Shown here in pieces: positions 8,401-16,400 of a stretch of DNA of 26,420 bases. The stretch's first letter is position 1. Every line of letters begins with the position of its first letter. Source of the stretch: UCB3 sp964415605 (lineage in GTDB: Bacteria; Chloroflexota; Anaerolineae; Epilineales; Epilineaceae). The stretch lies in NCBI GenBank assembly GCA_964415605.1, contig CAYQBA010000052.1:1-26420 (forward strand), in the 5' to 3' direction. A program made the translations under genes and the position numbers. A model generated the notes under the pieces. The model saw only the letters and a list, made by a program, of their open reading frames with translations, had not been told where the DNA came from and ran no database searches.

Positions 8401-8478
8401 GCGCCCCGCGGCCGCGGCGACGGCCGCCAGCACGAGCGCGGCGGCGACGGCGAAGACCATGGATCGTCGGACGGACAT
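5404..8478 (-). CDS. secreted reprolysin-like zinc metallopeptidase with SdrD-B-like and NLSTRG-type C-terminal domains
   Basis: 1024 aa, start ATG 8478 with AAGGAG 6 nt upstream. Residues 1-24 form a signal peptide (MSVRRSMVFAVAAALVLAAV). A propeptide-like region spans about 40-190. The catalytic domain (about 195-440) has the metzincin zinc motif at 330-341 (HEMGHNMGLGHD: zinc ligands His330, His334, His340, catalytic Glu331) and a Met-turn at TIMAY (Met368); several Cys (for example 296, 321, 374, 383, 411, 421, 434) suggest disulphides. A long beta-rich region follows, then an SdrD-B-like domain containing VSGVVFHDRDGDGIRDEARE, then a final ~120-residue domain beginning RLVNLSTRGLVGAGDGALIG, a type often seen at the C terminus of secreted proteins. 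It is probably exported and hydrolyses extracellular protein. It is monocistronic, with a hairpin just after the stop. Substrate is unknown. Confidence 0.92.
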   Translation of the reverse strand: MSVRRSMVFAVAAALVLAAVAAAAGRGVSFASPDADVPTLFEPAAPADGAPIGDPDAVRARPVALKRELLADAAAGARIRLNLFDDVAVTVRRDRVEPNADGGFTWYGTLADRPTGEVIFATSGDATVGNVYLGPGELYQVRHTTAGVAVVQEIDQSRFPEEAPPIVIGAAELAAAAEGRARGDRAEAPQGLDAEDCNRIDVMVVYDAAARTAAGGADAMLAEIYLGVAETNQAYANSAVNQRVGLVHATEVAVAVGASATTALGNIKADAGVQTLRDTYGADLVSYWVGALPGACGIAYKMNTVSPAFAAFGYSVVDRGCATGYYSFGHEMGHNMGLGHDWYVDAATTPYTYAHGYVYVPGKWRTIMAYNNLCQAQTPAVNCTRLPYFSNPGVSIGGVPAGVAAGTSTACTTSNLNNPACDADNHLVLNNTACTVAAFRATSPGRNDVWMKDTWLDTGKEPDPATAGQAMWMSPYIWVRTADDPGLFHQHEHQNPESAWTNHVFVKLHNGGAGAASGRLHLYYAKASSGLAWPANWTEFADIPVTINGDSSTVATAPWKTDAAQTGHFCLLARWVSNADPMTAAETADVNLNTRANNNIAWRNVNIVNLVSPDQLSQSVQMIVRNIERETAEVGLVFTLPTVGQGLPFVRGGRITVRLGERLMRAWEAGGRKGFGVEPIGEGELIVYSPRGARLEGLRMGPGEEDVVDVRFEAAPEQVGATPQTFAFEIAQTVNGAQAPVGGVAYQIELAPPASELGYVSGVVFHDRDGDGIRDEAREPGLPEREVVFTDTRGRSRAVRTDGFGLYTVELAPDTYTVTQSLLDGWVQTTPATAAISLDVGAGQSIWDVDFGTREKAAGPTVVPAGRLVNLSTRGLVGAGDGALIGGFIVRDQPATVVVRAIGPDLARHGVPGVLADPTLDIQSGPSVIATNDNWADGPAADRLRALGLAPANGREAAVVLTLAPGAYTAIVRGAKATTGIGLVEVFLVDPPAVDAGPAGGPVAAPADRGGVAVRPRPAAVPGR

Positions 8479-8642
8479 CGGATGCTCCTTGTCTGCATCG
8501 GGGGCGGCCGGCGGGCAGGGCCGGCTCGACGGGGTTCACGCGGCCGAGGGAGGGGCGGGGCAGGTGTGGCCGGTCGACCTCGCGGTCGCCGGCGGTGGCC
8601 CATCGCCCCGCTCGAACGGCTCGTCCCATCCAACGCGCGGGG

Positions 8643-8658
8643 GCCGGAAATTTCCGGC
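8643..8658. promoter_or_regulatory. 16-bp perfect palindrome upstream of the metallopeptidase gene
   Basis: gccggaaatttccggc is self-complementary over all 16 bases and has an AT core, which stands out in a local context of about 75% GC. It lies 165 bp upstream of the metallopeptidase ATG, in the 314-bp interval 8479-8792. It could be an operator for a dimeric regulator. I could not identify a matching regulator or a promoter next to it. Confidence 0.4.
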
Positions 8659-8724
8659 ATGGGCGCGCGTGCCGGCGCTGGCGGCCTCTGGATCACCCAC
8701 TCGACGGCCGGTTCGGAGCATGGT

Positions 8725-8742
8725 CGCCGTCGCGTGACGGCG
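8725..8742 (-). terminator. hairpin, possible terminator of the LVIVD gene
   Basis: 7-bp stem cgccgtc / gacggcg with a 4-base loop, about 50 bases beyond the TGA at 8793 on the minus strand. No T-tract. The distance and short stem make this tentative. Confidence 0.3.
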
Positions 8743-8792
8743 TGATCGTGACCCCGGTCGCGCCGCGGCCTGCGCGAGGTGTTGCGCCTGCC

Positions 8793-11700
8793 TCAGTCCA
8801 TCCGGCGAGCCACCGGCAGCCACAGCTGCCTTCCGCCGTCCACGGCCGGCCGCCACCGCAGCACCCACACGCCGGCGTCCCGCGTGGCCACGACGGCGAT
8901 GGTGGCGCCGACGGCTCCCACCCGGGCCGGGCTCCACCAGGCGCGGTGGTCGCCAAGGGCCGCCAGGGGCGTGCCCGCGCGCCGATCGACGGCCATCACC
9001 GTGCCGCTGGCGTTGTACGCGCCGGCGACGAACAGCAGGTCCCCGACCGCGACGAGGTCGCCGGTCCGAACGCCGCCAAGGTTGAGAGAGGTGGTCTGAC
9101 GCGGAGCATCCGGCGCGCCGACGTCGATGACGTGGAGCCCCGCCCGCCCCGCCACGAAGGCCACCGGCCCGTCGACCGCCAGCGCCGAGAGATCCGCCGG
9201 GGCCGGCGCGGACCAAAGCCCTCGGGTGGCCACGGCCTCCGGGTCTCCGACGTCGTAGGCGAGCAGGCCGGTCGGGCTGAGGGCGTACAGCCGATCGCCT
9301 GCGATGGCCACGCGGCCGGTGTTGTCCGGTAGGCCTGCCTGGCCCAGCGGCCGCGGCCGCGCCGGATCGGTTGCGTCGACCACGATCAGCGACCGCGTGC
9401 GGAGGCTGACCCGTGCCACATAGGCATGTTTGCCGCTGGCGACGACGTCCGTGGGCTGGCCGTCCAGCGGGATCCCCGCCAGCCGCCGGGGCGCCAGCGG
9501 GTCGCTGACGTCGAGGACGTCCAGGCTGTGGTCGCGGCTGTCGGCCACGAACGCATGCTCGCCGGCGACCGCTATCGCGGCCGGGCGGCTGGCGGTGTAC
9601 ACCGCCGTGACGCGCGGCCGGGCGGGATCCCGGAGGTCGATCAAGCGCGCCCCCGCGTTGCCCCCCACGAATGCCAGGCTATCGCCGACGCCGAGCGCCC
9701 GTGCGTCGACCCAGGTGGACACGTCCACCCGCGCCACCGGCGTGGTCGCCGGATCGTCGACGTCCGCCAGGACGACCAGGTCGCCGCCGGACGTCAGCGC
9801 ATGGATACGACCGCCTTCGGCGCGCACGTCGACGGCGCCGCGCAACGGCAGCACGGCCAGAGGCCGGGGAGCGAGCGGATCGTTGGTGTCGAGGATGTGG
9901 ATCCGCTGGCCGTCCACCGCATAGAGTCGGGCTGGCGCCGACGGGTCGACCCACACCTTTGCGCCGGCCGCCGGCTCGGGCAACGCGCCGATCAGCCGTG
10001 GCGCCGCGGGGTCGCGTACGTCGACCGCCCACATCCGGCCGCCCGGACCCGGTGGCTCCGCGACCAGCAGCGTGGCCCCGGCGACGGTGATGCTGTTCCA
10101 ATCGTCGATGTCGAGGTCGAGCGCGCCGATGCGTACGGGCGCCCCGGGATCGCGCACGTCGACGACCTCCAGCCCGGCGTCGAAGACCGCGAGATAGGCT
10201 GTGCCGCCGGCCACCGCCACGCCGGTCACGGCGGTCCCCGACGATGGGGTGTAGGCCCCGATCTCCCGGACGGCACCCGGGTCGCGGACGTCGAGGATCG
10301 CCAGCCCGCCGACCTCGGCGCCGACGTAGGCCCGCCCGTCCGACACGTCGAGCGCCGAGATGGTCCGGCCGACGTCAAGGGCGCCGATCTGGCGCGGGGT
10401 CGCGCGATCGCCTCGGGCGAAGATGCCGATCGTCGTGTCCGATTGTGCCAGATAGGCCCGGTCCCCCTCCGCGCGAAGCGTGGCCGGCTGAGCCGCGGCC
10501 GCCGCGGCCCCGGAATCGAACACCAGCCGTCCGGCCAGCGTTGGCTGCGCCGGCACGCTCACGTCGTAGGCCGCGAGCCCGCCCGCATGGGCGGCCCACA
10601 CGGTGCCACTCGCCAGTGCCGCGGCTTCGAACGGCGCCGGTCGATCGAGCGGCGGGCCGGCGACGGCGGCGGCGGGCGCCCGCATGTCCACCGACCACAC
10701 CTGCCCGATCGCGTTCAGGAGCGCGATCCGGTCGCCGGCACCGGCCATCGCCACGATGTCGGCCTCGGTGTCGTCTGGCAGCGAATAGGCGCCGAGCGCG
10801 ACGGGCGCCGTGGCATCGCGCAGGTCCCACGCGGTCACGGTGCGGGCCGGCCGGTGGCCGGCCGCTCCGTGCGCGAGGTAGAGCCGCGGGCCGACCCCGG
10901 TGTCGCCCCCATCGGCCATGTCCACGAGGTCGAGGGCCACGAGCGTCCCCGTCACGGGCCGCGTCGCCACCACCCGCGGGCTCGCGGGATCACGCGCGTC
11001 GACGACATGCCAGGCCGTCGCCGCGCCGTCCCGCGCGGCGACCACCACGAGCCCCGAAGGCGTGCCGTCGACGAGCGCGATGCGGCCCGGCACGTCGACC
11101 GCACCGACCCGTCGCGGGGCCGCGGGTTCGTGCGCGTCGACGATCCGCAGCCCTTCTTCAACCACGACCGCCCAGCGGTCGGTTCCCGCCGGCACCACGT
11201 CCAGCGCCGGGCTCCCCACGTCGGCGGCACCCAGCTCACGGGGCGCCGCGGGATCACCGACGTCGAGCACGCGCAGCCCGGCGTGGCCGGCGGCGACGGC
11301 GGCGCGTGACCCCGCGACCCTGACGGCCTCCGCCTTCCAGGGGGGCCAAAGCGCCCCGACCTCACGCGGTGGCCCGGCCTCGCCGCCGGCGAGCACTCGG
11401 ATGCCCCCGGCACCGACCGCCACGACCGCGTGGTCGCCGGCCAGGTCGAACCCGGCCGGGTGCCAGCCCGGCGCCAGGCCGTCGATCTCACGGGGGCCGC
11501 CGGCCGTGAAGCGGAACCCGTACAGCCCGCCCGCCGCCGCCCACGTGACGTCTCCATCGAGCCTGAGCATCGGCGCCGGGTCGGCGAAGCCGTCAAACGC
11601 GTCCATCCACGCGGGGTGGCGGCCGACGACGCTTGGCTCGGTTCGCCGGTCGGCGCGGAGCATCGCCAGGCCGGCGGCCATGGCAGCGACGAAGACGCGC

Positions 11701-12758
11701 CCGTCGCGCGCCACGATCCGCCGGCCCACTGGCATGAAGCGCCCGGCCACGATCCGCGGGGCCGCGGGATCGGCCAGGTCGATGCCCTGCACGCCGGCCA
11801 AGGCGTCGCCGACGGCCGGACCGCCCCAGCCGTCGGTCAGCATGTACCCGTAGCCCGGCTCCACGGCAAGCCCGAGGGCCGTCCCCGGTACCCACGCCAT
11901 CCCGACCGTACGCGGCGCGGCACCGTCGCGGGCGTCGAGCGTGACGAGGGCCGAGGCGCGCACCTCGGGGTACGGCGCGTCGTACACCCGGCCGCCGGCG
12001 TCCCACGCCGCCACGAACACGTGGTCGCCCTGCACGGCCAGGTCGTGCGCCCACCACGGCCCGAACGTGCCGACCTCGCGCGGCGCGGCCGGGTCAGCCA
12101 CGTCCCACACTTGCACGCCGGCGGCGCCGGCGGCGATCCACGCATGGCGGCCCCGCAGCCCGATCGCCCGCGCGCCGGGCACGCTTGCCCGAGCCACCTC
12201 GCGCGGCGCGGACGGGTCTCGGATATCGAAGACGCGCAGCCCGTCGGTCGTCGACACCAGGTAGGCGAAGCCGTCGCCCACTGCCAGACGCCGGTCATCC
12301 GCGTCGCCGAAGGCCGGCAGGGCATCGATCCGGCCAACCTCGTGCGGCTGGGTCGGGTCACGCACGTCGACCAGGCTCAGGCCGCCGAAGTCCGTGGCGG
12401 CTACCGCGAGCCGGTTGGCCGTGAGCGCCACGTCGTCGATCCGGTTGGCCAGCGGCGCGGTCTCGCCGAGCAGCGGGGTCTCCGGCCAGCCCGCAAGGTC
12501 GACGACGACGATCCGCGCGCCCACGCCCATGTAGGCGCGCGAGGCATCGACGGCCACTGCCGTCACCGGCCCGCCGACCTGGCCGATCAGATCGAATGCG
12601 CCCGGTGCGGCCGGCACCGCGAGGGCGACCGGCGCGGCCGGGGCCGCCACCGCGCGATCCGCGGCGGGCGGGGGCCCGGATGGGTGGGCGGCTGCTCCAA
12701 AGCCGGCGCTGATGATCAGGCCGAGCCCGATGCGGGACCCATTGAGCGGGTGTGCCAT
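8793..12758 (-). CDS. giant secreted LVIVD-repeat beta-propeller protein (1321 aa)
   Basis: Start ATG 12758 with GGAG 6 nt upstream. The N terminus (MAHPLNGSRIGLGLIISAGF) looks like a signal peptide. Almost the whole mature protein is built from more than 20 repeats of about 45-60 residues centred on a pattern such as VVDVRDPGAPVRIGAL ('hhDhrDPxxPxxhG'), the hallmark of the LVIVD family, which forms beta-propellers. Repeats run from about residue 85 to 1290, enough for several propellers. Divergent copies are present, for example WDLRDATAPVALGAY and YDVSVPAQPTLAGRL. The C terminus QLWLPVARRMD resembles the LP-containing tails of other secreted proteins here. LVIVD proteins are widespread on bacterial and archaeal surfaces with poorly known roles, possibly adhesion or scaffold. 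No enzyme motif was found. It is transcribed divergently from the CBS gene. Confidence 0.93.
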   Translation of the reverse strand: MAHPLNGSRIGLGLIISAGFGAAAHPSGPPPAADRAVAAPAAPVALAVPAAPGAFDLIGQVGGPVTAVAVDASRAYMGVGARIVVVDLAGWPETPLLGETAPLANRIDDVALTANRLAVAATDFGGLSLVDVRDPTQPHEVGRIDALPAFGDADDRRLAVGDGFAYLVSTTDGLRVFDIRDPSAPREVARASVPGARAIGLRGRHAWIAAGAAGVQVWDVADPAAPREVGTFGPWWAHDLAVQGDHVFVAAWDAGGRVYDAPYPEVRASALVTLDARDGAAPRTVGMAWVPGTALGLAVEPGYGYMLTDGWGGPAVGDALAGVQGIDLADPAAPRIVAGRFMPVGRRIVARDGRVFVAAMAAGLAMLRADRRTEPSVVGRHPAWMDAFDGFADPAPMLRLDGDVTWAAAGGLYGFRFTAGGPREIDGLAPGWHPAGFDLAGDHAVVAVGAGGIRVLAGGEAGPPREVGALWPPWKAEAVRVAGSRAAVAAGHAGLRVLDVGDPAAPRELGAADVGSPALDVVPAGTDRWAVVVEEGLRIVDAHEPAAPRRVGAVDVPGRIALVDGTPSGLVVVAARDGAATAWHVVDARDPASPRVVATRPVTGTLVALDLVDMADGGDTGVGPRLYLAHGAAGHRPARTVTAWDLRDATAPVALGAYSLPDDTEADIVAMAGAGDRIALLNAIGQVWSVDMRAPAAAVAGPPLDRPAPFEAAALASGTVWAAHAGGLAAYDVSVPAQPTLAGRLVFDSGAAAAAAQPATLRAEGDRAYLAQSDTTIGIFARGDRATPRQIGALDVGRTISALDVSDGRAYVGAEVGGLAILDVRDPGAVREIGAYTPSSGTAVTGVAVAGGTAYLAVFDAGLEVVDVRDPGAPVRIGALDLDIDDWNSITVAGATLLVAEPPGPGGRMWAVDVRDPAAPRLIGALPEPAAGAKVWVDPSAPARLYAVDGQRIHILDTNDPLAPRPLAVLPLRGAVDVRAEGGRIHALTSGGDLVVLADVDDPATTPVARVDVSTWVDARALGVGDSLAFVGGNAGARLIDLRDPARPRVTAVYTASRPAAIAVAGEHAFVADSRDHSLDVLDVSDPLAPRRLAGIPLDGQPTDVVASGKHAYVARVSLRTRSLIVVDATDPARPRPLGQAGLPDNTGRVAIAGDRLYALSPTGLLAYDVGDPEAVATRGLWSAPAPADLSALAVDGPVAFVAGRAGLHVIDVGAPDAPRQTTSLNLGGVRTGDLVAVGDLLFVAGAYNASGTVMAVDRRAGTPLAALGDHRAWWSPARVGAVGATIAVVATRDAGVWVLRWRPAVDGGRQLWLPVARRMD

Positions 12759-12803
12759 GCGGAACTCCGTATTCGGGTGGCCGGCTGGTGCCCAAGTGGG
12801 TCG

Positions 12804-12819
12804 TGCCGCCGCGGCGGCA
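12804..12819. promoter_or_regulatory. 16-bp palindrome in the LVIVD/CBS divergent interval
   Basis: tgccgccgcggcggca is perfectly self-complementary and lies 46 bp upstream of the LVIVD start codon, in the 230-bp divergent region 12759-12988. It could be an operator or part of a 5' leader hairpin, but a GC-only core of this kind arises easily by chance in this genome. Confidence 0.2.
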
Positions 12820-12911
12820 TGCCCGTGTTAGCCCATTAACCCACCGGCCGGGCTTGACGGACCAGCCGAAAACGAACGCTGACCGCGTGCCTTCCGGCCG
12901 CCCGCGCCGCA

Positions 12912-12920
12912 TGGTATCCT
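12912..12920 (+). promoter_or_regulatory. candidate extended -10 promoter of the CBS-domain gene
   Basis: TGGTATCCT fits an extended -10 (TGnTAtnnT). It lies 68 bp upstream of the ATG at 12989. No -35 at the expected spacing. It is nearly identical to the motif proposed for the sigma operon (TGGTATCAT). Confidence 0.4.
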
Positions 12921-12988
12921 TGAGCTTCCGCTACAGACCCTGCCACCCGGCGCCGGCGGCCGCCATCTCCAAGGAGGACGACGCACGC

Positions 12989-13438
12989 ATGTCAAACATC
13001 CTGCTCGACACCAAGGTCCGCGACATCATGGCCCAGCCCGTGCTGACCATCGACCAGGACGCCAAGGTCAGCGTGGCCATCGAGATCATGCTCCAGCACG
13101 ACATCCGGCGCTTGGCGGTGCTCGGCCGCGCCAACCGCCTCGTCGGCATGATCACCCTCGACGACGCCCGCCTGGCGATGCCGCCGGGCGTTCCGTTCCA
13201 CGGCGCCGAGGGCGCGGCCGACGTGCCCGACGTGCGCCGCGTCATGAGCCACGGTGCCATCACCGTCGGCGCCGACGACTCGATCGCGCTGGCCGCCCAG
13301 CGGATGGTCAACCGCAAGGTGGGAGCGCTGCCGGTCCTCGAGAACGGCGAGATGATCGGCATCGTCACCGAGAGCGACATCTTCGAGTTCGTGGCGCGCG
13401 ACCTACCGCCGCAGCTCCTCGAGTCCGAGTTCGATTGA
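12989..13438 (+). CDS. stand-alone tandem CBS-domain protein
   Basis: 149 aa. The start ATG 12989 is chosen because AAGGAGG (12971-12977) lies 11 nt upstream and because the protein MSNILLDTKVRDIMAQPVLT begins exactly at a CBS domain. CBS 1 spans about residues 1-65 (VRDIMAQPVLTIDQDAKVSVAIEIML... RLVGMITLDDARL) and CBS 2 about 83-149 (VRRVMSHGAITVGADDSIALAAQRM... GEMIGIVTESDIFEF). A pair forms a Bateman module that usually binds AMP, ATP or another adenine nucleotide. No catalytic or DNA-binding domain is fused, so it presumably acts as an energy sensor on an unlinked partner. Its 3' end is only 18 bp from the convergent M6 protease stop. The role in this context is unknown. Confidence 0.93.
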   Translation: MSNILLDTKVRDIMAQPVLTIDQDAKVSVAIEIMLQHDIRRLAVLGRANRLVGMITLDDARLAMPPGVPFHGAEGAADVPDVRRVMSHGAITVGADDSIALAAQRMVNRKVGALPVLENGEMIGIVTESDIFEFVARDLPPQLLESEFD

Positions 13439-13456
13439 CCTGCGCGGCCGGCCGGT

Positions 13457-16400
13457 CTACCGTGCGGGGGCCAGTCCGACGTGCGCGAGCGCCGGCGGCA
13501 GCCACCCCAGCGACGGCAGCCACACCCGCCCGCCGAACGCGCCGCGCGTCAGGCGGCGGTCCAGCAAGACCGGCGGCGAGGCCGGGCCGTAGGCGCTGGT
13601 GACGATCGATGCGTCGCCGTGGAGCGCGCGCGGCGCGATGCGGTAGGCGACGTCGACCGTGACCCCGCTGCCGACCCGGCCGGCCCAGGCCACGGCGCGT
13701 GCCTGGTCGGCCGGCACGGCCAGCACCGTCAGCGCGGCCGGACCGCGAGCGGCGGTCACCGACAACACCTCTTCGGCAGGGGCCGCCACCGGCACCGCGC
13801 CCGCCGAGATGCTCCCGTCGGCGAGCCGCACGCCGGCCTCGTCGAAGTCGCTGTAGAGCACCAACGTCTCGGCCTTGCCGACGTTGCGCACGCTGGCGGT
13901 GACGCCCGCCGATCGGCCGTCGGGCGCGAAGGCCGAGCGTCCTTCGGCCTCGGCGGCAAGGTCGGCGCGCCACACGCGCACCATGCCCGACGAGCCGTCG
14001 GCTGCCTCGTCCACCACCACGAAGTGGTAGCCGTGTTGCACGCCGTGGTCGCCCGGGTTGCCCGACTGCTCGCCGCTGACGCTGGTGCCGTCGATGCCGC
14101 CGACGTTGACGTACACCGGCGTCGTGCCGCGCAGGTAGATCGTCTCGTCGGTGCTGACGTCCTCTCCGGTTTCGGCGCCCAGGCCAGTGAACCCGGCCGG
14201 GGTGCGCGGGGGATAGTAGCCGCTCGCCGGCACCACCACGCCGGCATCCGGATCGCGGAACGCGTAGCGCTTGATCCGCGGCGCGGCCGGCTCGGCCTGG
14301 ACCACGATCGGCGTCGCCAGCTCCTCGATGCCCGGAAGGTAGCCGATGGCGTCGTGGAAGCCCGTGACCGCCGGCCACGGCGCGTAGTGCGTGGCCGTGA
14401 CCACCGTCGTCGCCGGCAGCGCCGTGCCCGTGCCGACGGTCAGCGTCACCGCCGCCGTCTCGCGCCGCCCGAAGGCCGCGTTGGTCGTCTGGACCCGGCC
14501 GCGCCACGAGTCGTTGGGCGGGAACGGGAACGTGCCCGCCGGCGTCGTCAACGTGCCCGCCAGCGGCCCGCGCAGCGGCTCGGGATGGGCGTCGACGAGC
14601 AAGAGCCCACCCTTCGCGCCCTCGCTCTGGGCGCTGAGGAACGTGCCGGCCGACAGGATGTTGTTGCTCGGGGAGTTCGCGCCGAAGCGCATGTCGCGCA
14701 GCCAGACCAGCAGGCCCGGCGTGTTCGACGGCAGCTTGTCCACCTGGAACTCGCGCGCGCCGTCCGGCGTCAGCTCGGCGAAGATCGTGTTGTAGGTGTA
14801 CTTCAGGCCGCGATCGAACCCGACCGCGTTGCGCCACTCCAGCAAGTAGAAGCGCGGCACCCGCACGTAGCCGTCGGAGAAGCGCCAGCCCTCGTCGGTC
14901 AGCCGGCCCTGGCGGGTGCCGGCCTGCGACACCCAGCCGCGGAGGTCGCCGCCCTCAACCGGATCGCTCCACAGCGTCGCCGCGCCGGCGCGCACCGCCA
15001 GGTTGTCGACGAACACGCCGCGCTCCTGACCGCCGGCGTCCGTGATGTAGCGGAGCCGCAGCCGGATGGCCTGGCCGGCGTACGGGGTGAGGTCGTGGTA
15101 GACGGGCTGCCAGCCGCGGCTGTCCCAGGTGTAGCCGTAGCGCAGCCCGCCGTAGGTGCGCAGGGCGCCGTTCGGATCGCGGTAGCCGTCCGGCGTCGTC
15201 AGCTCCTGGTTGGTCCCAACACGCAGGCCCTTCGTCTGGGTGTAGGTTGCGCCGCCGTCGACCGATACCTCGACGAAGAAGTAGTCCCAATCGCGCTCGA
15301 GGACGTAATCCAGCTGGAACGTCAGCGACACCGGCCCGGTCGCGGCGCGCAGATCGAGCTCGCGGGTCAGCTTGTGGTCGGCCCACACCTGGTCGCGGCC
15401 GCTCCACCACGCCTGGCTGGACCCGTCCGGCAACGGCGTCAGGCGGACCAGCGACGGCGGCAGGTCCACCCGTAGCGCGTTCAGGGTCCCGGTCGGCGGG
15501 CGGGCGACCTGCCCGAGGACGTAGGCCTCGGGGTCCTCGTTGGGCGCGATCACCGTCGGCTGGTCCCACCCCAGGGCCATCTTGCTCCACGCGCTCATGT
15601 GGGTTGGGTCGGCGCCCTTGTAGCGGCCGGTGTGGCTGCCGGTGGACATCAGGTCCCACCACACCACGTCGTCGTCGCCGGTGGTCGTGTACAGGTCCGG
15701 CAAGCCCAGGTCGTGCCCGAACTCGTGCACCAGCACGCCGAGGTTGAGGTTCTCGGGCTGAACGGTGTAGCCGCGGAACAGAACGTCGTCGGACCGGTTG
15801 TCCGGCGTGCCGCGGTCGTCGGCCGTCACGCCGCCGTAGCCCGCGTTGACGCTGCTGCGGTGCGCCCAGATCTGCTGCTGCCCGTGCACGCCGCCGCCCT
15901 CCGACTCGTCGATGCCGGCGTGCACCAGCACCACGTGGTCGATCTCGCGGTCGCCGTCGGTGTCGTAGTCCGCCCACGGGAAATCCGGGTCGGCGGCGTT
16001 GACCGCGGCGACCAGGTCCTCGAAGAGCGCGACCATGCCGTTGGGGAAGCGCGGGTTGATCGGCATGCCGCTGCCGCTGACGCGGCCGTTGCGGCAGCTG
16101 TTGGCGGCGTAGTAGCCGACCGAGTGCGGGACCTTGACCCACGCCACCACGCCCGCCGGGCCGCCGTCGAAGGTGATGCGGCTGCCCGAGACCTCGTCAT
16201 AGTAGTTCTGCATGGTCTGGCCGCGGATGTCGATGCCCGGCAGCCCGTCCTCGGGATCGATCAGGTCTGTCCGGACCCGCTCGGTGATGCCCTCGGTGCT
16301 GAAGACCAGCTGCTCGAAGAAGTCACGGTCGAAGTTCGGCATCCAGAAGGTGTTGTTGTCGCGCGGGCCGGGATGGGCGATCTCGTTGTGGAGCGGCCCG

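Noticed and set aside
5110..8745. 1211-codon open frame on the plus strand opposite the metallopeptidase
   Set aside because: Arg/Gly/Ala-rich shadow of a gene with signal peptide and intact zinc motif; runs through the poly-G/C tract, which is not credible coding sequence.
12854..12882. TTGACG as a -35 for the CBS gene
   Set aside because: No -10-like hexamer at 16-18 bp, and the better -10 candidate lies 55 bases downstream.
12752..12988. Upstream extension of the CBS gene to give 228 aa
   Set aside because: The added residues look like translated intergenic DNA, and AAGGAGG sits just before the internal ATG at 12989.
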